From assembly GCF_040276085.1 (NCBI RefSeq), contig NZ_JBELOK010000009.1:1-64000 (forward strand): a stretch of DNA of 64,000 nt. The letters run 5' to 3'. The DNA comes from Castellaniella sp040276085 (GTDB lineage Bacteria; Pseudomonadota; Gammaproteobacteria; Burkholderiales; Burkholderiaceae_B). The notes under the pieces are model-generated. The model searched no databases. It had not been told where the DNA came from and was given only the letters and a program-made list of their open reading frames with translations. Positions within the stretch are counted from its first letter, which is position 1, and every line of letters starts with the position of its first letter. Positions 51,778-60,687 of this stretch are shown one piece after another. The translations under genes and the position numbers were made by a program.

Positions 51778-52827
51778 ATGTTGATCATCGGATTTGAAAG
51801 TTCTTGCGACGAAACCGGCGTGGCCATTGCCTGCACGCAACGTGGCCTGCTGGCACATGCGCTTTACAGCCAGATTGCCATGCACCGCGAGTATGGCGGC
51901 GTCGTCCCCGAACTCGCTTCGCGTGATCACATTCGGCGTATTGTGCCCCTGACGCGAGAAGTGCTGCAGCAGGCACACGTCAAACCAGACGAACTCAACG
52001 CAGTGGCTTACACAGCCGGGCCAGGCCTGGCCGGCGCACTGTTGGTTGGTGCAAGCTTTGCGCGTTCATTTGCGTGGGCGCAGGGCCTGCCGGCCATCGC
52101 CATCCACCACCTCGAAGGGCATTTGCTATCACCTCTGCTGGCCGATGAAGTGCCCGCCTTTCCATTTGTCGCCTTGCTGGTGTCCGGCGGCCATACACAG
52201 TTGATGCAGGTTGATGGCGTCGGACGTTATCGCCTGCTGGGTGAAACGCTGGATGACGCAGCCGGAGAAGCATTTGATAAAAGTGCCAAGCTCCTGGGCC
52301 TGGGCTACCCAGGTGGCCCCGAGCTCTCGCGTTTGGCACAACAAGGGGACCCACGTGCATTCACGCTGCCGCGTCCGATGTTGCACAGCGGTGATCTCGA
52401 CTTCAGCTTCAGCGGCCTTAAAACCGCTGTTATGACGCAAATGCGTAAATTGCACGCAGCGGGCGAAGATACGGATATTCAGCAACGAGCCAATCTGGCT
52501 GCCGCCACCGAAACAGCGATAGTGGACGTACTGGCGGCAAAGTCTTTGCAAGCCTTGAAGCAGACGGGTCTTAAAACCCTGGTGGTGGCCGGCGGTGTTG
52601 GGGCAAATCGCCATCTGCGGGCACATCTGCAGACAGCGTTATCCAAAATGGGTGGGCAGGTATTTTTTCCGCCCATGCATTTGTGCACGGACAACGGTGC
52701 CATGATTGCCTGGGCTGCCGCTTTGCGGGTGCAGGCCGGTTTGGTGGATCTGTCGGACGTGCAAGAGGCCAGCTTTGCCGTGCGCCCCCGATGGGATCTG
52801 CAGGACGTGTGCGTACCGGCCGCCTAG
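51778..52827 (+). CDS. tsaD: tRNA threonylcarbamoyladenosine transferase subunit TsaD
   Basis: Catalytic subunit of the t6A37 modification complex (with TsaB and TsaE), 349 residues. ASKHA-fold ATPase with GFESSCDETGVA, metal-binding IHHLEGHLLSPL, VSGGHTQL and GLGYPGGPELSRLA; FSFSGLKTAV is also typical. Its TAG stop and that of convergent plsY share CTAG. The leader is short, with no clear ribosome site. Confidence 0.96.
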   Translation: MLIIGFESSCDETGVAIACTQRGLLAHALYSQIAMHREYGGVVPELASRDHIRRIVPLTREVLQQAHVKPDELNAVAYTAGPGLAGALLVGASFARSFAWAQGLPAIAIHHLEGHLLSPLLADEVPAFPFVALLVSGGHTQLMQVDGVGRYRLLGETLDDAAGEAFDKSAKLLGLGYPGGPELSRLAQQGDPRAFTLPRPMLHSGDLDFSFSGLKTAVMTQMRKLHAAGEDTDIQQRANLAAATETAIVDVLAAKSLQALKQTGLKTLVVAGGVGANRHLRAHLQTALSKMGGQVFFPPMHLCTDNGAMIAWAAALRVQAGLVDLSDVQEASFAVRPRWDLQDVCVPAA

Positions 52828-53471
52828 CCTATTTTTTTCTTGGCACCAATACGGTTTTCTTTGCCGGCCATCAGGCGCACGATATTATCGCGGTGGCGGG
52901 CCAGCAGCAGCCCGCTGATCACCACAATCACCGAGGCCGTCAGTGCGTCCATGCGCCAGGCAACGCCGCCGCCCAATATGTAATAAAACGGTGCGAAGAT
53001 CGCCGCAATGATGGCCGCCAGAGATGAATAGCGGGTGACGACCGCCACAATCATCCAGGTAAGTGCAGTCGCCAGCGCCAACCACGGTTGCAGGGCCAGC
53101 AGTACGCCCAGGGCCGTCGCCACCCCTTTACCGCCCCGAAAGCGCAAAAACACCGGGTATACATGCCCCAGGAAAGCACCCAAGCCGGCCAGCGGCAGTG
53201 CGGCATCAGGCAGCCACCCGCGGCCGACTGCCCACGCAGCCAGGACCACTGCGGCCCAGCCCTTGGCTGCATCCCCCAGCAGGGTAAGCAGCGCAGCCAG
53301 TTTATTGCCGCCTCGCAGCACGTTGGTGGCGCCGGGGTTGCCAGAGCCAAAGCTGCGGGGGTCGCGCAGACCCAGCAGGTGGCTGACCACCACCGCGAAG
53401 GAGACTGACCCCATCAGATAGCCAATGAGCAGAGCGGGAATAATGCCGGCAAAAAAGTAAAGTTGAATCAT
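52824..53471 (-). CDS. plsY: glycerol-3-phosphate acyltransferase PlsY
   Basis: Membrane enzyme making lysophosphatidic acid from acyl-phosphate and glycerol 3-phosphate. 215 residues, about five to seven helices; GSGNPGATNVLRGG, GHVYPVFLRFRGGKGVAT and the C-terminal RHRDNIVRLMAGKENR are the three conserved PlsY motifs. The ATG at 53471 is preferred to a TTG three codons earlier. Convergent with tsaD with overlapping stops. Confidence 0.95.
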   Translation of the reverse strand: MIQLYFFAGIIPALLIGYLMGSVSFAVVVSHLLGLRDPRSFGSGNPGATNVLRGGNKLAALLTLLGDAAKGWAAVVLAAWAVGRGWLPDAALPLAGLGAFLGHVYPVFLRFRGGKGVATALGVLLALQPWLALATALTWMIVAVVTRYSSLAAIIAAIFAPFYYILGGGVAWRMDALTASVIVVISGLLLARHRDNIVRLMAGKENRIGAKKKIG

Positions 53472-53607
53472 GATGGGCAAGGCTCTGCTGTGTTGAAAAT
53501 GAGAATGGGGGCCATTCTATAGCTGCCTGGCCATATTCGCCATCCGTTCGGGGGATATCCCCGAGTACAATTCGCACCATCTGGTTGCAGGCAGGAAATA
53601 AAAACCC

Positions 53608-54357
53608 ATGCGGATTTTGGTTACCAACGATGATGGCTACAACGCGGCAGGGATCGAGGCCCTGGTAGAGACCGTACGCCCATTTGGCGAGACAGTGGTG
53701 GTGGCGCCCGAAACCAACTGCAGCGGGGCCTCCAATTCGCTCTCGCTGCGCCGCCCCTTATCTGTCCGACAAGCGGCCAACGGCTTTTATTTCATTAACG
53801 GCACTCCGTCGGATTGCGTGCATATTGCGCTCACGGGCCTGTTGGATTTTCAGCCGGATTTATTGGTATCGGGCATCAACAATGGTGCCAACCTGGGTGA
53901 AGACACCTTGTATTCGGGGACCGTGGCGGCCGCATCCGAGGGGTTTCTCTTTGGTGTGCCATCCATCGCATTCTCGCTGGTAGAGCGCGACTGGCGGCAT
54001 CTGGATACGGCTACTCAGGTTGCCCACGAACTGATCAAGCGATTTAAAGAGCAACCCTGGCAACAGCCGCTGCTGCTGAACGTCAATATTCCTGCCTTGC
54101 CCTATAGCCAGCTATCGGGTTTTCGGCCTACGCGGCTCGGGCGCCGACATCCCTCCGAACCCGTGATCCGCAGCACCACGCCATACGGTGAATCTGTTTA
54201 CTGGATCGGGCCTGTGGGCCAACCGCTGGATGGGGGTGAAGATACGGATTTTGGTGCAATCCAGGATCGTGCCGTGTCTCTCACCCCCTTGCGGCTGGAT
54301 CTCAGTGATCACACGCAGGTACAGGCAGTGGCCCACTGGATGCAAGCGCATGACTAA
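53608..54357 (+). CDS. surE: 5'/3'-nucleotidase SurE
   Basis: Metal-dependent phosphatase for nucleoside monophosphates, acting in stationary-phase survival. 249 residues: NDDGYNAAGI near the start holds the metal-binding Asp pair, APETNCSGASNSLSL, and SGINNGANLGEDTLYSGTVAAA are all present. Good ribosome site (AGGAAA). Overlaps pcm by 8 nt. Confidence 0.95.
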   Translation: MRILVTNDDGYNAAGIEALVETVRPFGETVVVAPETNCSGASNSLSLRRPLSVRQAANGFYFINGTPSDCVHIALTGLLDFQPDLLVSGINNGANLGEDTLYSGTVAAASEGFLFGVPSIAFSLVERDWRHLDTATQVAHELIKRFKEQPWQQPLLLNVNIPALPYSQLSGFRPTRLGRRHPSEPVIRSTTPYGESVYWIGPVGQPLDGGEDTDFGAIQDRAVSLTPLRLDLSDHTQVQAVAHWMQAHD

Positions 54358-55180
54358 ATCACGCTCTCCTTCCAACCCAGCCGCGCAAACCCGGCGCAGC
54401 CCGGTACGCAGTGCCACGCTGGGCCCGGGATACTCGGTGGCCAACAGCAATACGCGGATTTTGGGGCCAACCGGGCCAGCCGGCCCCGTGTCAGCACGTG
54501 TCTTGCCCGGCAATAAAACGGTGGCAACAAGCAATCTGGGGCTTAATTCTGATCGCCTGAGAACACAAATGGTGCGCCGGCTGCGTGAGCAGGGAATCAG
54601 CGACGAGCGGATCCTGGCAGCGATGCAAGGTGTTGCAAGACATGATTTTGTGGATCAAGGTTTAGCCAGTCGTGCCTACGAAGATGCCGCGCTGCCGATC
54701 GGATACGGACAAACGATCTCTCAGCCTTGGGTAGTGGCCTACATGCTGGCCGTGATGAGCGAGGGCCGTAATCCCCAGAAAGTACTGGAAATTGGCGCTG
54801 GCTGCGGATATCAGGCAGCTGTGCTGGCGCAGTTTGTGCCCGAAGTCTATGCTGTCGAACGCATTCGCGGCCTGTACGATCAGGCACGGCTCAATCTCTC
54901 GCACGGGCGCCCACGCAGCCGTGTGCGGTTATCATTTGGGGATGGGATGCAGGGCCTGGAACACCGGGCCCCCTTTGATGGCATTGTCGTTGCTGCGGCG
55001 GGGGTTAAAATCCCTGAGATTCTGCTGCATCAATTGGCAGTGGGGGCGCGGTTGATCGCCCCTGAAGGTGCGGCAAACCAAAGGCTTATTCTTTTCGAGC
55101 GCACAGGGGCTGCTTCGTGGCACCGGGTAGAGCTCGAAGATGTTCGATTTGTACCGCTGCGTCCAGGGACGCAGACCTAA
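54350..55180 (+). CDS. pcm: protein-L-isoaspartate O-methyltransferase with N-terminal extension
   Basis: Repairs isoaspartyl sites in aged proteins using SAM. The catalytic part starts at about residue 60; ARHDFVD, YEDAALPIGYGQTISQP and LEIGAGCGYQAAVLA are PIMT motifs. The first ~60 residues are a low-complexity basic Ser/Pro/Gly stretch with collagen-like GPTGPAGP, making the protein 276 residues against the usual 210. The start overlaps the surE stop (ATGACTAA). A later start near residue 57 would remove the extension. Confidence 0.92.
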   Translation: MTKSRSPSNPAAQTRRSPVRSATLGPGYSVANSNTRILGPTGPAGPVSARVLPGNKTVATSNLGLNSDRLRTQMVRRLREQGISDERILAAMQGVARHDFVDQGLASRAYEDAALPIGYGQTISQPWVVAYMLAVMSEGRNPQKVLEIGAGCGYQAAVLAQFVPEVYAVERIRGLYDQARLNLSHGRPRSRVRLSFGDGMQGLEHRAPFDGIVVAAAGVKIPEILLHQLAVGARLIAPEGAANQRLILFERTGAASWHRVELEDVRFVPLRPGTQT

Positions 55181-55193
55181 GTAGGAGATCCAT

Positions 55194-56003
55194 ATGCTCG
55201 ATGGGACGCTGGTGACAGATGCTCCGTTCACCCGATCGCCACGCACCGGGCGCGTGCTGGTGTGGGCTGTTTTGTTCTCTGCAGCGCTGTTGTCGGGCTG
55301 CGCATCACGGTCACAACGTGCGCCGGTGGCAGATCACTCCAGTGTTACTTCCAGCACATCGGCGGCGGCGAAAGGCACATATGTGGTCAGGGCAGGCGAT
55401 ACCTTATACAAAATTGCCCAGGCACACGGCATGGAAGTCTCCCGTCTGGCATCACTTAACAATATCTCCGACCCCAGCCAGCTGGCCATCGGTCAGGTAC
55501 TGCGCCTGGATGGCAATACTCCCAAGCCCAGTAGCGCCACGCCGGTGGCTACGCCTGTACCGGCGCAAACCATAGAATCCAGCCCCACTGAAGCTGCGGC
55601 GCCGGTGGATGCCTCACCCTCCCGTGCCAGCGACGCCAATGTTGTCACCTGGGGCTGGCCGGCAACTGGCAAGGTCATCTCAGGCTTTAACGACAACACC
55701 AAGGGTATCGATATCGAAGGCGCCATTGGCGCCCCCGTCGTGGCTGCCGCCAGTGGCAAAGTGATGTATGCCGGTAATGGTGTGCGTGGGCTCGGCAACC
55801 TGATTTTGCTGGGTCACAGCGATGGTTTCATTACCGCATACGCACACAATCAGACGCTGCTGGTCAAAACGGGCGAAACTGTCAAAAAAGGCGCAAAAAT
55901 CGCTACTGTGGGCCAAACCGACACCACTTCACCACGGCTGCACTTCGAAATCCGACGTCGGGGTAAACCGGTCAACCCGCTGTCCTACCTGCCACCACGA
56001 TGA
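55194..56003 (+). CDS. nlpD: NlpD-type lipoprotein (LysM, peptidase M23)
   Basis: Outer-membrane lipoprotein that activates amidases in cell separation. 269 residues: hydrophobic segment and lipobox (LLSGC near residue 36), LysM repeat (YVVRAGDTLYKIAQAHGMEV), Ser/Pro/Ala linker, and a LytM/M23 domain (about 155-265) with the metal site apparently degenerate (GIDIEGAIGAP in place of HxxxD), as in activator-type NlpD. Start has AGGAGA. An unusual feature is that no rpoS follows. Confidence 0.92.
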   Translation: MLDGTLVTDAPFTRSPRTGRVLVWAVLFSAALLSGCASRSQRAPVADHSSVTSSTSAAAKGTYVVRAGDTLYKIAQAHGMEVSRLASLNNISDPSQLAIGQVLRLDGNTPKPSSATPVATPVPAQTIESSPTEAAAPVDASPSRASDANVVTWGWPATGKVISGFNDNTKGIDIEGAIGAPVVAAASGKVMYAGNGVRGLGNLILLGHSDGFITAYAHNQTLLVKTGETVKKGAKIATVGQTDTTSPRLHFEIRRRGKPVNPLSYLPPR

Positions 56004-56779
56004 TTCCAGCACTGGTCTTCGATCTCGAAACCATCCCGGATGCCCGGGGGCTGCGTCGGCTTAATCCACAGTGGGCAAGCCTGCCAGACGCAGAGTTAAT
56101 CGAAACTGCCCTGGCCGAACGCCGGGAAACCCACGGCAACGATTTTCTGCCACTGCACTTGCAGCAGGTGGCAGTGGTGGGTTGCGCGTTTCGTGACGAC
56201 ACCGGGTTTCGAGTGCGCACCATCGGGCAGGCAGACGACTCCGAGGCCACCCTGATATCCGGCTTCTTCAAGACAATTGGGCATTACACGCCTACGCTGA
56301 TCAGCTGGAATGGCTCGGGCTTTGATCTCCCGGTGTTGCACTATCGAAGCCTGATTCACGGTGTTGCAGCCCCACGCTATTGGGATACCGGAGAAGACGA
56401 TCGCGATTTCCGGTTCAACAACTACCTTAATCGCTACCATACCCGCCATGTCGATCTCATGGATGTGCTGGCCAAGTTCAACGGCCGCGCCAATGCGCCA
56501 TTGGATCAGCTGGCCAAGCTGTGCGGGTTTCCCGGCAAGCTGGATATGGATGGCGGGCAAGTCTGGCAAGCGTGGCATGCGGGCGAGCGTGAGCATGTGC
56601 GCAACTACTGCGAAACCGATGTCGTGAATACCTGGCTGGTGTACTGCCGTTACCGGCTGATCAAAGGCGAGCTCGATACTCAATCCTACGAAGCCGAGTT
56701 GCAACTGGTGCGCGACACCTTGACTGCGCTGGATGCGCCCCACTGGAAAGAATTTCTGTCTGCCTGGACATATGCCTGA
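56000..56779 (+). CDS. predicted 3'-5' exonuclease (PolB-like, DEDD family)
   Basis: 259-residue ribonuclease-H-fold exonuclease related to the proofreading domain of DNA polymerase B. FDLETIPD supplies the first acidic pair, NGSGFDLPVLHYRS the second motif, and YCETDVVNTWLVYCRY the third. Its role is not established. Translationally coupled on both sides: 4-nt overlap with nlpD and 8-nt overlap with rlmD. Confidence 0.85.
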   Translation: MIPALVFDLETIPDARGLRRLNPQWASLPDAELIETALAERRETHGNDFLPLHLQQVAVVGCAFRDDTGFRVRTIGQADDSEATLISGFFKTIGHYTPTLISWNGSGFDLPVLHYRSLIHGVAAPRYWDTGEDDRDFRFNNYLNRYHTRHVDLMDVLAKFNGRANAPLDQLAKLCGFPGKLDMDGGQVWQAWHAGEREHVRNYCETDVVNTWLVYCRYRLIKGELDTQSYEAELQLVRDTLTALDAPHWKEFLSAWTYA

Positions 56780-58094
56780 CGCTATTTTGTATCCCCTTGA
56801 GATCGAATCGCTGGATCTTGAAGGGCAGGGGATTGCCCACCACGAGGGCAAAGTTGTCTTTGTTGAGGGCGCATTGCCCTCCGAGCGAGTACTGGCACAC
56901 ATTACCCGACGCAAACCTTCGTTTGACAAGGCCCGCATCGAGCGCGTGCTGCGGCCGTCTTCTCAAAGAACTACGCCACCATGCCCGCACTTTGGCGTGT
57001 GTGGTGGTTGTGCCATGCAACACCTCGAGCCTGCTGCACAGTTGGCCATCAAACAGCGCGCCCTCGAAGACGCCCTGCAGCACATTGGCAAGGTGAAGCC
57101 TCAGCAGATCCTGCCTGCCCTGCAAGGGCCTACTTGGGGCTATCGCTACCGGGCCCGTTTGTCGGTACGTTACGTCGCCAAGAAAGGCGGCGTACTGGTG
57201 GGATTTCGCGAGCGTGGCCGCAGCTACGTCGCAGACATGCGCGAATGCCGGGTATTACCGCCGCATGTCTCCCAACTGTTGATGCCACTACGCGGCCTGG
57301 TGCAAGGCTTGTCTTGCCCCGATCGTATCCCTCAAATCGAAGTGGCTGTGGGCGACGAGGCCACGGTGCTGTGCCTGCGCCACATGGAAGCCCTGACCGA
57401 CAGCGATATTGCGCACTTGCACCAGTTTGCGATCAAACACAACATTGTCTGGTGGCTGCAGCCCAAGGGGCCCGAAACCGCCCACCCCCTGAATCCGGAT
57501 GATATCGACGCGCTGGCCTATGCGTTGCCGGCGTACGGTTTGCGCATGCATTATCGCCCCGCCGATTTCACGCAGGTCAACCCTGCCATCAATCAGGCCC
57601 TGATCTCTCGTGCCTTGGCCTTATTGCAACTTCAGCCCACTGATCGGGTAGCCGATTTGTTTTGCGGGCTGGGTAACTTCAGCTTGCCTCTCGCCACACA
57701 GGTGCGTGAGGTTCTGGGTATCGAAGGCAGCTCAACCCTGGTGGCGCGCGCCCGCGAGGATGCAGCACGACAAGGTCTGGAAAACCGCACCCGGTTTACC
57801 GAGCTCAACCTTTTTGAGGTGGATGACAACTGGCTGCGCGGGCTTGGCCACTTTGACGCAATGCTGATAGACCCGCCGCGCGAGGGTGCCATGGCACTGG
57901 CGGAGGCCCTGGCCACCCTGACACCGTCCGAGCGGCCGCGCCGGGTGGTGTATGTGTCGTGCAATCCGGCCACGCTGGCCCGCGATGCCGGCATCCTGCA
58001 TCACCAGGGCGGCTGGCGCCTGGCTGCCGCCGGCGCCGTCAATATGTTTCCACATACGGCGCATGTGGAGTCGATTGCGGTTTTCGAACCTTAG
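56772..58094 (+). CDS. rlmD: 23S rRNA (uracil-1939-C5)-methyltransferase RlmD
   Basis: SAM-dependent enzyme with an iron-sulfur cluster, 440 residues. N-terminal TRAM domain (LYPLEIESLDLEGQGIAH), cluster cysteines in CPHFGVCGGCAMQHL plus a fourth Cys further on, Rossmann domain with DLFCGLGNFSLPLA, and the catalytic Cys in VYVSCNPATLARD. The ATG lies inside the upstream stop overlap (ATGCCTGA). Confidence 0.93.
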   Translation: MPDAILYPLEIESLDLEGQGIAHHEGKVVFVEGALPSERVLAHITRRKPSFDKARIERVLRPSSQRTTPPCPHFGVCGGCAMQHLEPAAQLAIKQRALEDALQHIGKVKPQQILPALQGPTWGYRYRARLSVRYVAKKGGVLVGFRERGRSYVADMRECRVLPPHVSQLLMPLRGLVQGLSCPDRIPQIEVAVGDEATVLCLRHMEALTDSDIAHLHQFAIKHNIVWWLQPKGPETAHPLNPDDIDALAYALPAYGLRMHYRPADFTQVNPAINQALISRALALLQLQPTDRVADLFCGLGNFSLPLATQVREVLGIEGSSTLVARAREDAARQGLENRTRFTELNLFEVDDNWLRGLGHFDAMLIDPPREGAMALAEALATLTPSERPRRVVYVSCNPATLARDAGILHHQGGWRLAAAGAVNMFPHTAHVESIAVFEP

Positions 58095-58107
58095 ATCAAT
58101 CAGGCCA

Positions 58108-59535
58108 TCAATCCGGCATGGCCTGGCCTTTGCCATCCAGAATACGCTGCGCCTCGATGCGGACACGCTCGGGGGCAGTGCCACCGATGTGCTTGCGAGC
58201 CGCCACTGAGCCTTCCAGCGTCAGCACTCCAAAGACGTCGTCGCCGATGGACACGTGAAAGCCTTGGAGTTCGGCCAATGAAAGATCTGCCAGATCGCAG
58301 CCGCGCTGTTCGCAAGAACGGACAGCCAGTGCCACAGTTTCATGGGCGTCCCTGAAAGGCACCCCGCGTTTGACCAGATAATCTGCCAGATCAGTGGCTG
58401 TCGCATAGCCCTGCAGGGCGGCTGCACGCATGTTGTCGGCCTTGACCTGCACGCCACCCATCATGTCCACAAAGATCGTCAGCGTATCGCGAATCGTGTC
58501 TGCCGTATCAAACAGGCCCTCTTTGTCTTCCTGGTTATCTTTGTTATAGGCCAGCGGCTGGCCCTTCATCAGGGTAAACAAAGCCATCAGGTGGCCATAA
58601 ACACGGCCGGTTTTGCCTCGGGCCAGTTCGGGGACATCGGGATTTTTCTTTTGCGGCATGATCGAGCTGCCGGTACAAAAGCGGTCGGCCAGCACAATGA
58701 AACCCACCCGGGGGCTCATCCACAAGACGAGCTCTTCGGACAGGCGCGAGATGTGCATCATGATGAGTGCGGATGCCGAGCAGAACTCGATGGCGAAATC
58801 GCGGTCGGACACTGCATCCAGGGAATTGCGGCAGACATCATCAAACCCGAGAGTACGGGCTACGCGCTCGCGGTCGATGGGATAACTGGTACCGGCCAAG
58901 GCAGCAGCGCCCAGGGGCAGGCGATTGGTGCGTCGCCGGCAGTCGGCCAGGCGCTCGGCATCACGGCCAAACATCTCGGCATAAGCCAGCAGATGATGCC
59001 CGAAAGTAACCGGCTGAGCCACTTGCAAGTGGGTAAAGCCCGGCAAAATGGTATCGGCGTGTTCGAGTGCCAGTGAAGCCAGTCGCTGGCGCAGCTGTTG
59101 CAGCAAATCCAGCGCCTGATCAATCTGATCTCGTAGCCAAAGGCGGATATCCGTGGCTACCTGATCATTACGCGAACGGCCCGTGTGCAAGCGTTTGCCT
59201 GCATCTCCGATGAGTTCAACCAGGCGCTTTTCGATGTTGAGGTGAACGTCTTCGAGATCGAGCGACCACTGCAGCTGGTGGCTCTGGATTTCTTGCAGAA
59301 TCTGCGCCATACCTCGCTGGATGTCGGCGAGGTCGGCGGCACTGATCACACCAACCGCTGCCAGCATATCGGCATGGGCCAGAGAGCCCTGAATATCAAA
59401 GACCGCCATACGTTGGTCGAAATTGACCGAACCGGTATAGCGCTTGACCAGATCGGACACGGGCTCTGAGAAGCGCGCCGACCAGGCCTGGGATTTGTTA
59501 TCGAACTGATTGTGGGGAGACGTAGTATTGGGCAT
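58108..59535 (-). CDS. argH: argininosuccinate lyase
   Basis: Last enzyme of arginine synthesis, cleaving argininosuccinate to arginine and fumarate. 475 residues from the ATG of MPNTTSPHNQF; an upstream extension of 58 residues is not supported. GSSIMPQKKNPD is the fumarase/lyase-superfamily signature, and HTGRSRNDQVATDIRLW is specific to ArgH. Divergent from glnB. Confidence 0.96.
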   Translation of the reverse strand: MPNTTSPHNQFDNKSQAWSARFSEPVSDLVKRYTGSVNFDQRMAVFDIQGSLAHADMLAAVGVISAADLADIQRGMAQILQEIQSHQLQWSLDLEDVHLNIEKRLVELIGDAGKRLHTGRSRNDQVATDIRLWLRDQIDQALDLLQQLRQRLASLALEHADTILPGFTHLQVAQPVTFGHHLLAYAEMFGRDAERLADCRRRTNRLPLGAAALAGTSYPIDRERVARTLGFDDVCRNSLDAVSDRDFAIEFCSASALIMMHISRLSEELVLWMSPRVGFIVLADRFCTGSSIMPQKKNPDVPELARGKTGRVYGHLMALFTLMKGQPLAYNKDNQEDKEGLFDTADTIRDTLTIFVDMMGGVQVKADNMRAAALQGYATATDLADYLVKRGVPFRDAHETVALAVRSCEQRGCDLADLSLAELQGFHVSIGDDVFGVLTLEGSVAARKHIGGTAPERVRIEAQRILDGKGQAMPD

Positions 59536-59572
59536 AGTGCTGAAATTATAGAGGAGGCAGACCTGCGCTATA

Positions 59573-59586
59573 TTAAAAGCTTTTAA
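59573..59586. promoter_or_regulatory. AT-rich 14-bp palindrome between argH and glnB
   Basis: TTAAAAGCTTTTAA is a perfect palindrome in the 82-nt divergent gap, 45 nt before the glnB start used here and 38 nt from the argH start. It may hold promoter elements or a regulator site; no NtrC- or ArgR-type box was recognised. Confidence 0.3.
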
Positions 59587-59617
59587 GCGGAACCCCGAAA
59601 CCATGGCGCAGCCCGAC

Positions 59618-59956
59618 ATGAAGCAGATCACAGCGATCGTCAAGCCGTTCAAACTCGACGAGGTTCGCGAAGCCCTGTCAGATCTCAACGTCAACGGCCT
59701 GACCGTCACCGAAGTAAAAGGCTTTGGCCGACAAAAAGGACATACCGAGCTCTATCGCGGAGCCGAGTACGTGGTGGACTTTTTACCCAAAATCCGTATT
59801 GACGTCGTGGTTGCCCAGGATCAGGTCGAAGGCGTGATCGATGCCATTATCCGGGCGGCACGCACCGGCAAAATTGGTGACGGCAAAATTTTTGTCACGC
59901 CTGTCGAACAAGCTATCCGGATTCGTACGGGTGAAGCAGGGGTTGAGGCACTTTGA
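59618..59956 (+). CDS. glnB: nitrogen regulatory protein PII
   Basis: Trimeric signal protein reporting nitrogen status and 2-oxoglutarate to glutamine synthetase control and NtrB. 112 residues from this ATG, the usual PII length, which places the T-loop tyrosine of ELYRGAEYVVDF at position 51, the residue uridylylated by GlnD. An ATG 15 nt earlier (59603) would add MAQPD and has a slightly better upstream GGAA, so the start is uncertain. The stop overlaps the next ATG by one base (TGATG). Confidence 0.93.
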   Translation: MKQITAIVKPFKLDEVREALSDLNVNGLTVTEVKGFGRQKGHTELYRGAEYVVDFLPKIRIDVVVAQDQVEGVIDAIIRAARTGKIGDGKIFVTPVEQAIRIRTGEAGVEAL

Positions 59957-60687
59957 TGGAATTCGTTCGTATTTCCAAGCTGATGGCTCAGCGTGGCCTG
60001 TGTTCACGCCGTGAGGCAGATGCCTATATCGAGCGCGGCTGGGTGCGTGTCAATGGTCAGGTCGTACAAGAACTTGGCACCAAGGCCTTGCCCAGTGCCA
60101 AGATCACACTGGAGCGTCAAGCGGCCAAACGGCAAACCGACAAAATCACCATCATCCTGAACAAGCCCGTGGGCTACGTCTCCCATCAGGCAGATCAGGG
60201 TTATCGGCTGGCAGTCTCCCTGATAAGGGCCGACACGCAATATCACGCCGGCCGTGGCCGGAAGGTCTTCGAGCCTGGCCATGTCCGTGGGCTTGCCCCT
60301 GCGGGACGGCTGGATATCGATTCTCAAGGCCTGCTGGTACTCACCCAGGATGGCCGAATCGCCCGCCAACTGATCGGGGATGATGCCTCGCTCGAGAAAG
60401 AATATCTGGTACGCGTCTCAGGCCGCTTGTCAAGCAACGGCCTGGCCTTGCTGAACCACGGCCTGATGCTCGATGGGCATGCCCTGCGTCCGGCAAAGGT
60501 TCATTGGCAAAACGAAGATCAACTGCATTTCACACTACACGAGGGCCGCAAGCGGCAGATACGCCGTATGTGCGAGCAAGTGGGCCTGAAGGTGGTGGGG
60601 CTGAAGCGTGTGCGCATGGGGCAGGTGGTGTTGGGCGACCTGCCCGTTGGGCAATGGCGCTACTTGCGCGACGGCGAGCGCTTCTGA
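59956..60687 (+). CDS. pseudouridine synthase (RluF/RluB-like)
   Basis: 243 residues: S4 RNA-binding domain (about 3-60, VRISKLMAQRGLCSRREADAY) and catalytic RsuA/RluB/E/F domain with GRLDIDSQGLLVLT, whose Asp attacks the uridine. EGRKRQIRRMCEQVGLKVVGLKR is typical of the group. It probably modifies 23S rRNA or tRNA; RluF is the closest guess from length and motif. Coupled to glnB, an unusual pairing. Its 3' end overlaps that of rlmJ by 28 nt. Confidence 0.88.
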   Translation: MEFVRISKLMAQRGLCSRREADAYIERGWVRVNGQVVQELGTKALPSAKITLERQAAKRQTDKITIILNKPVGYVSHQADQGYRLAVSLIRADTQYHAGRGRKVFEPGHVRGLAPAGRLDIDSQGLLVLTQDGRIARQLIGDDASLEKEYLVRVSGRLSSNGLALLNHGLMLDGHALRPAKVHWQNEDQLHFTLHEGRKRQIRRMCEQVGLKVVGLKRVRMGQVVLGDLPVGQWRYLRDGERF

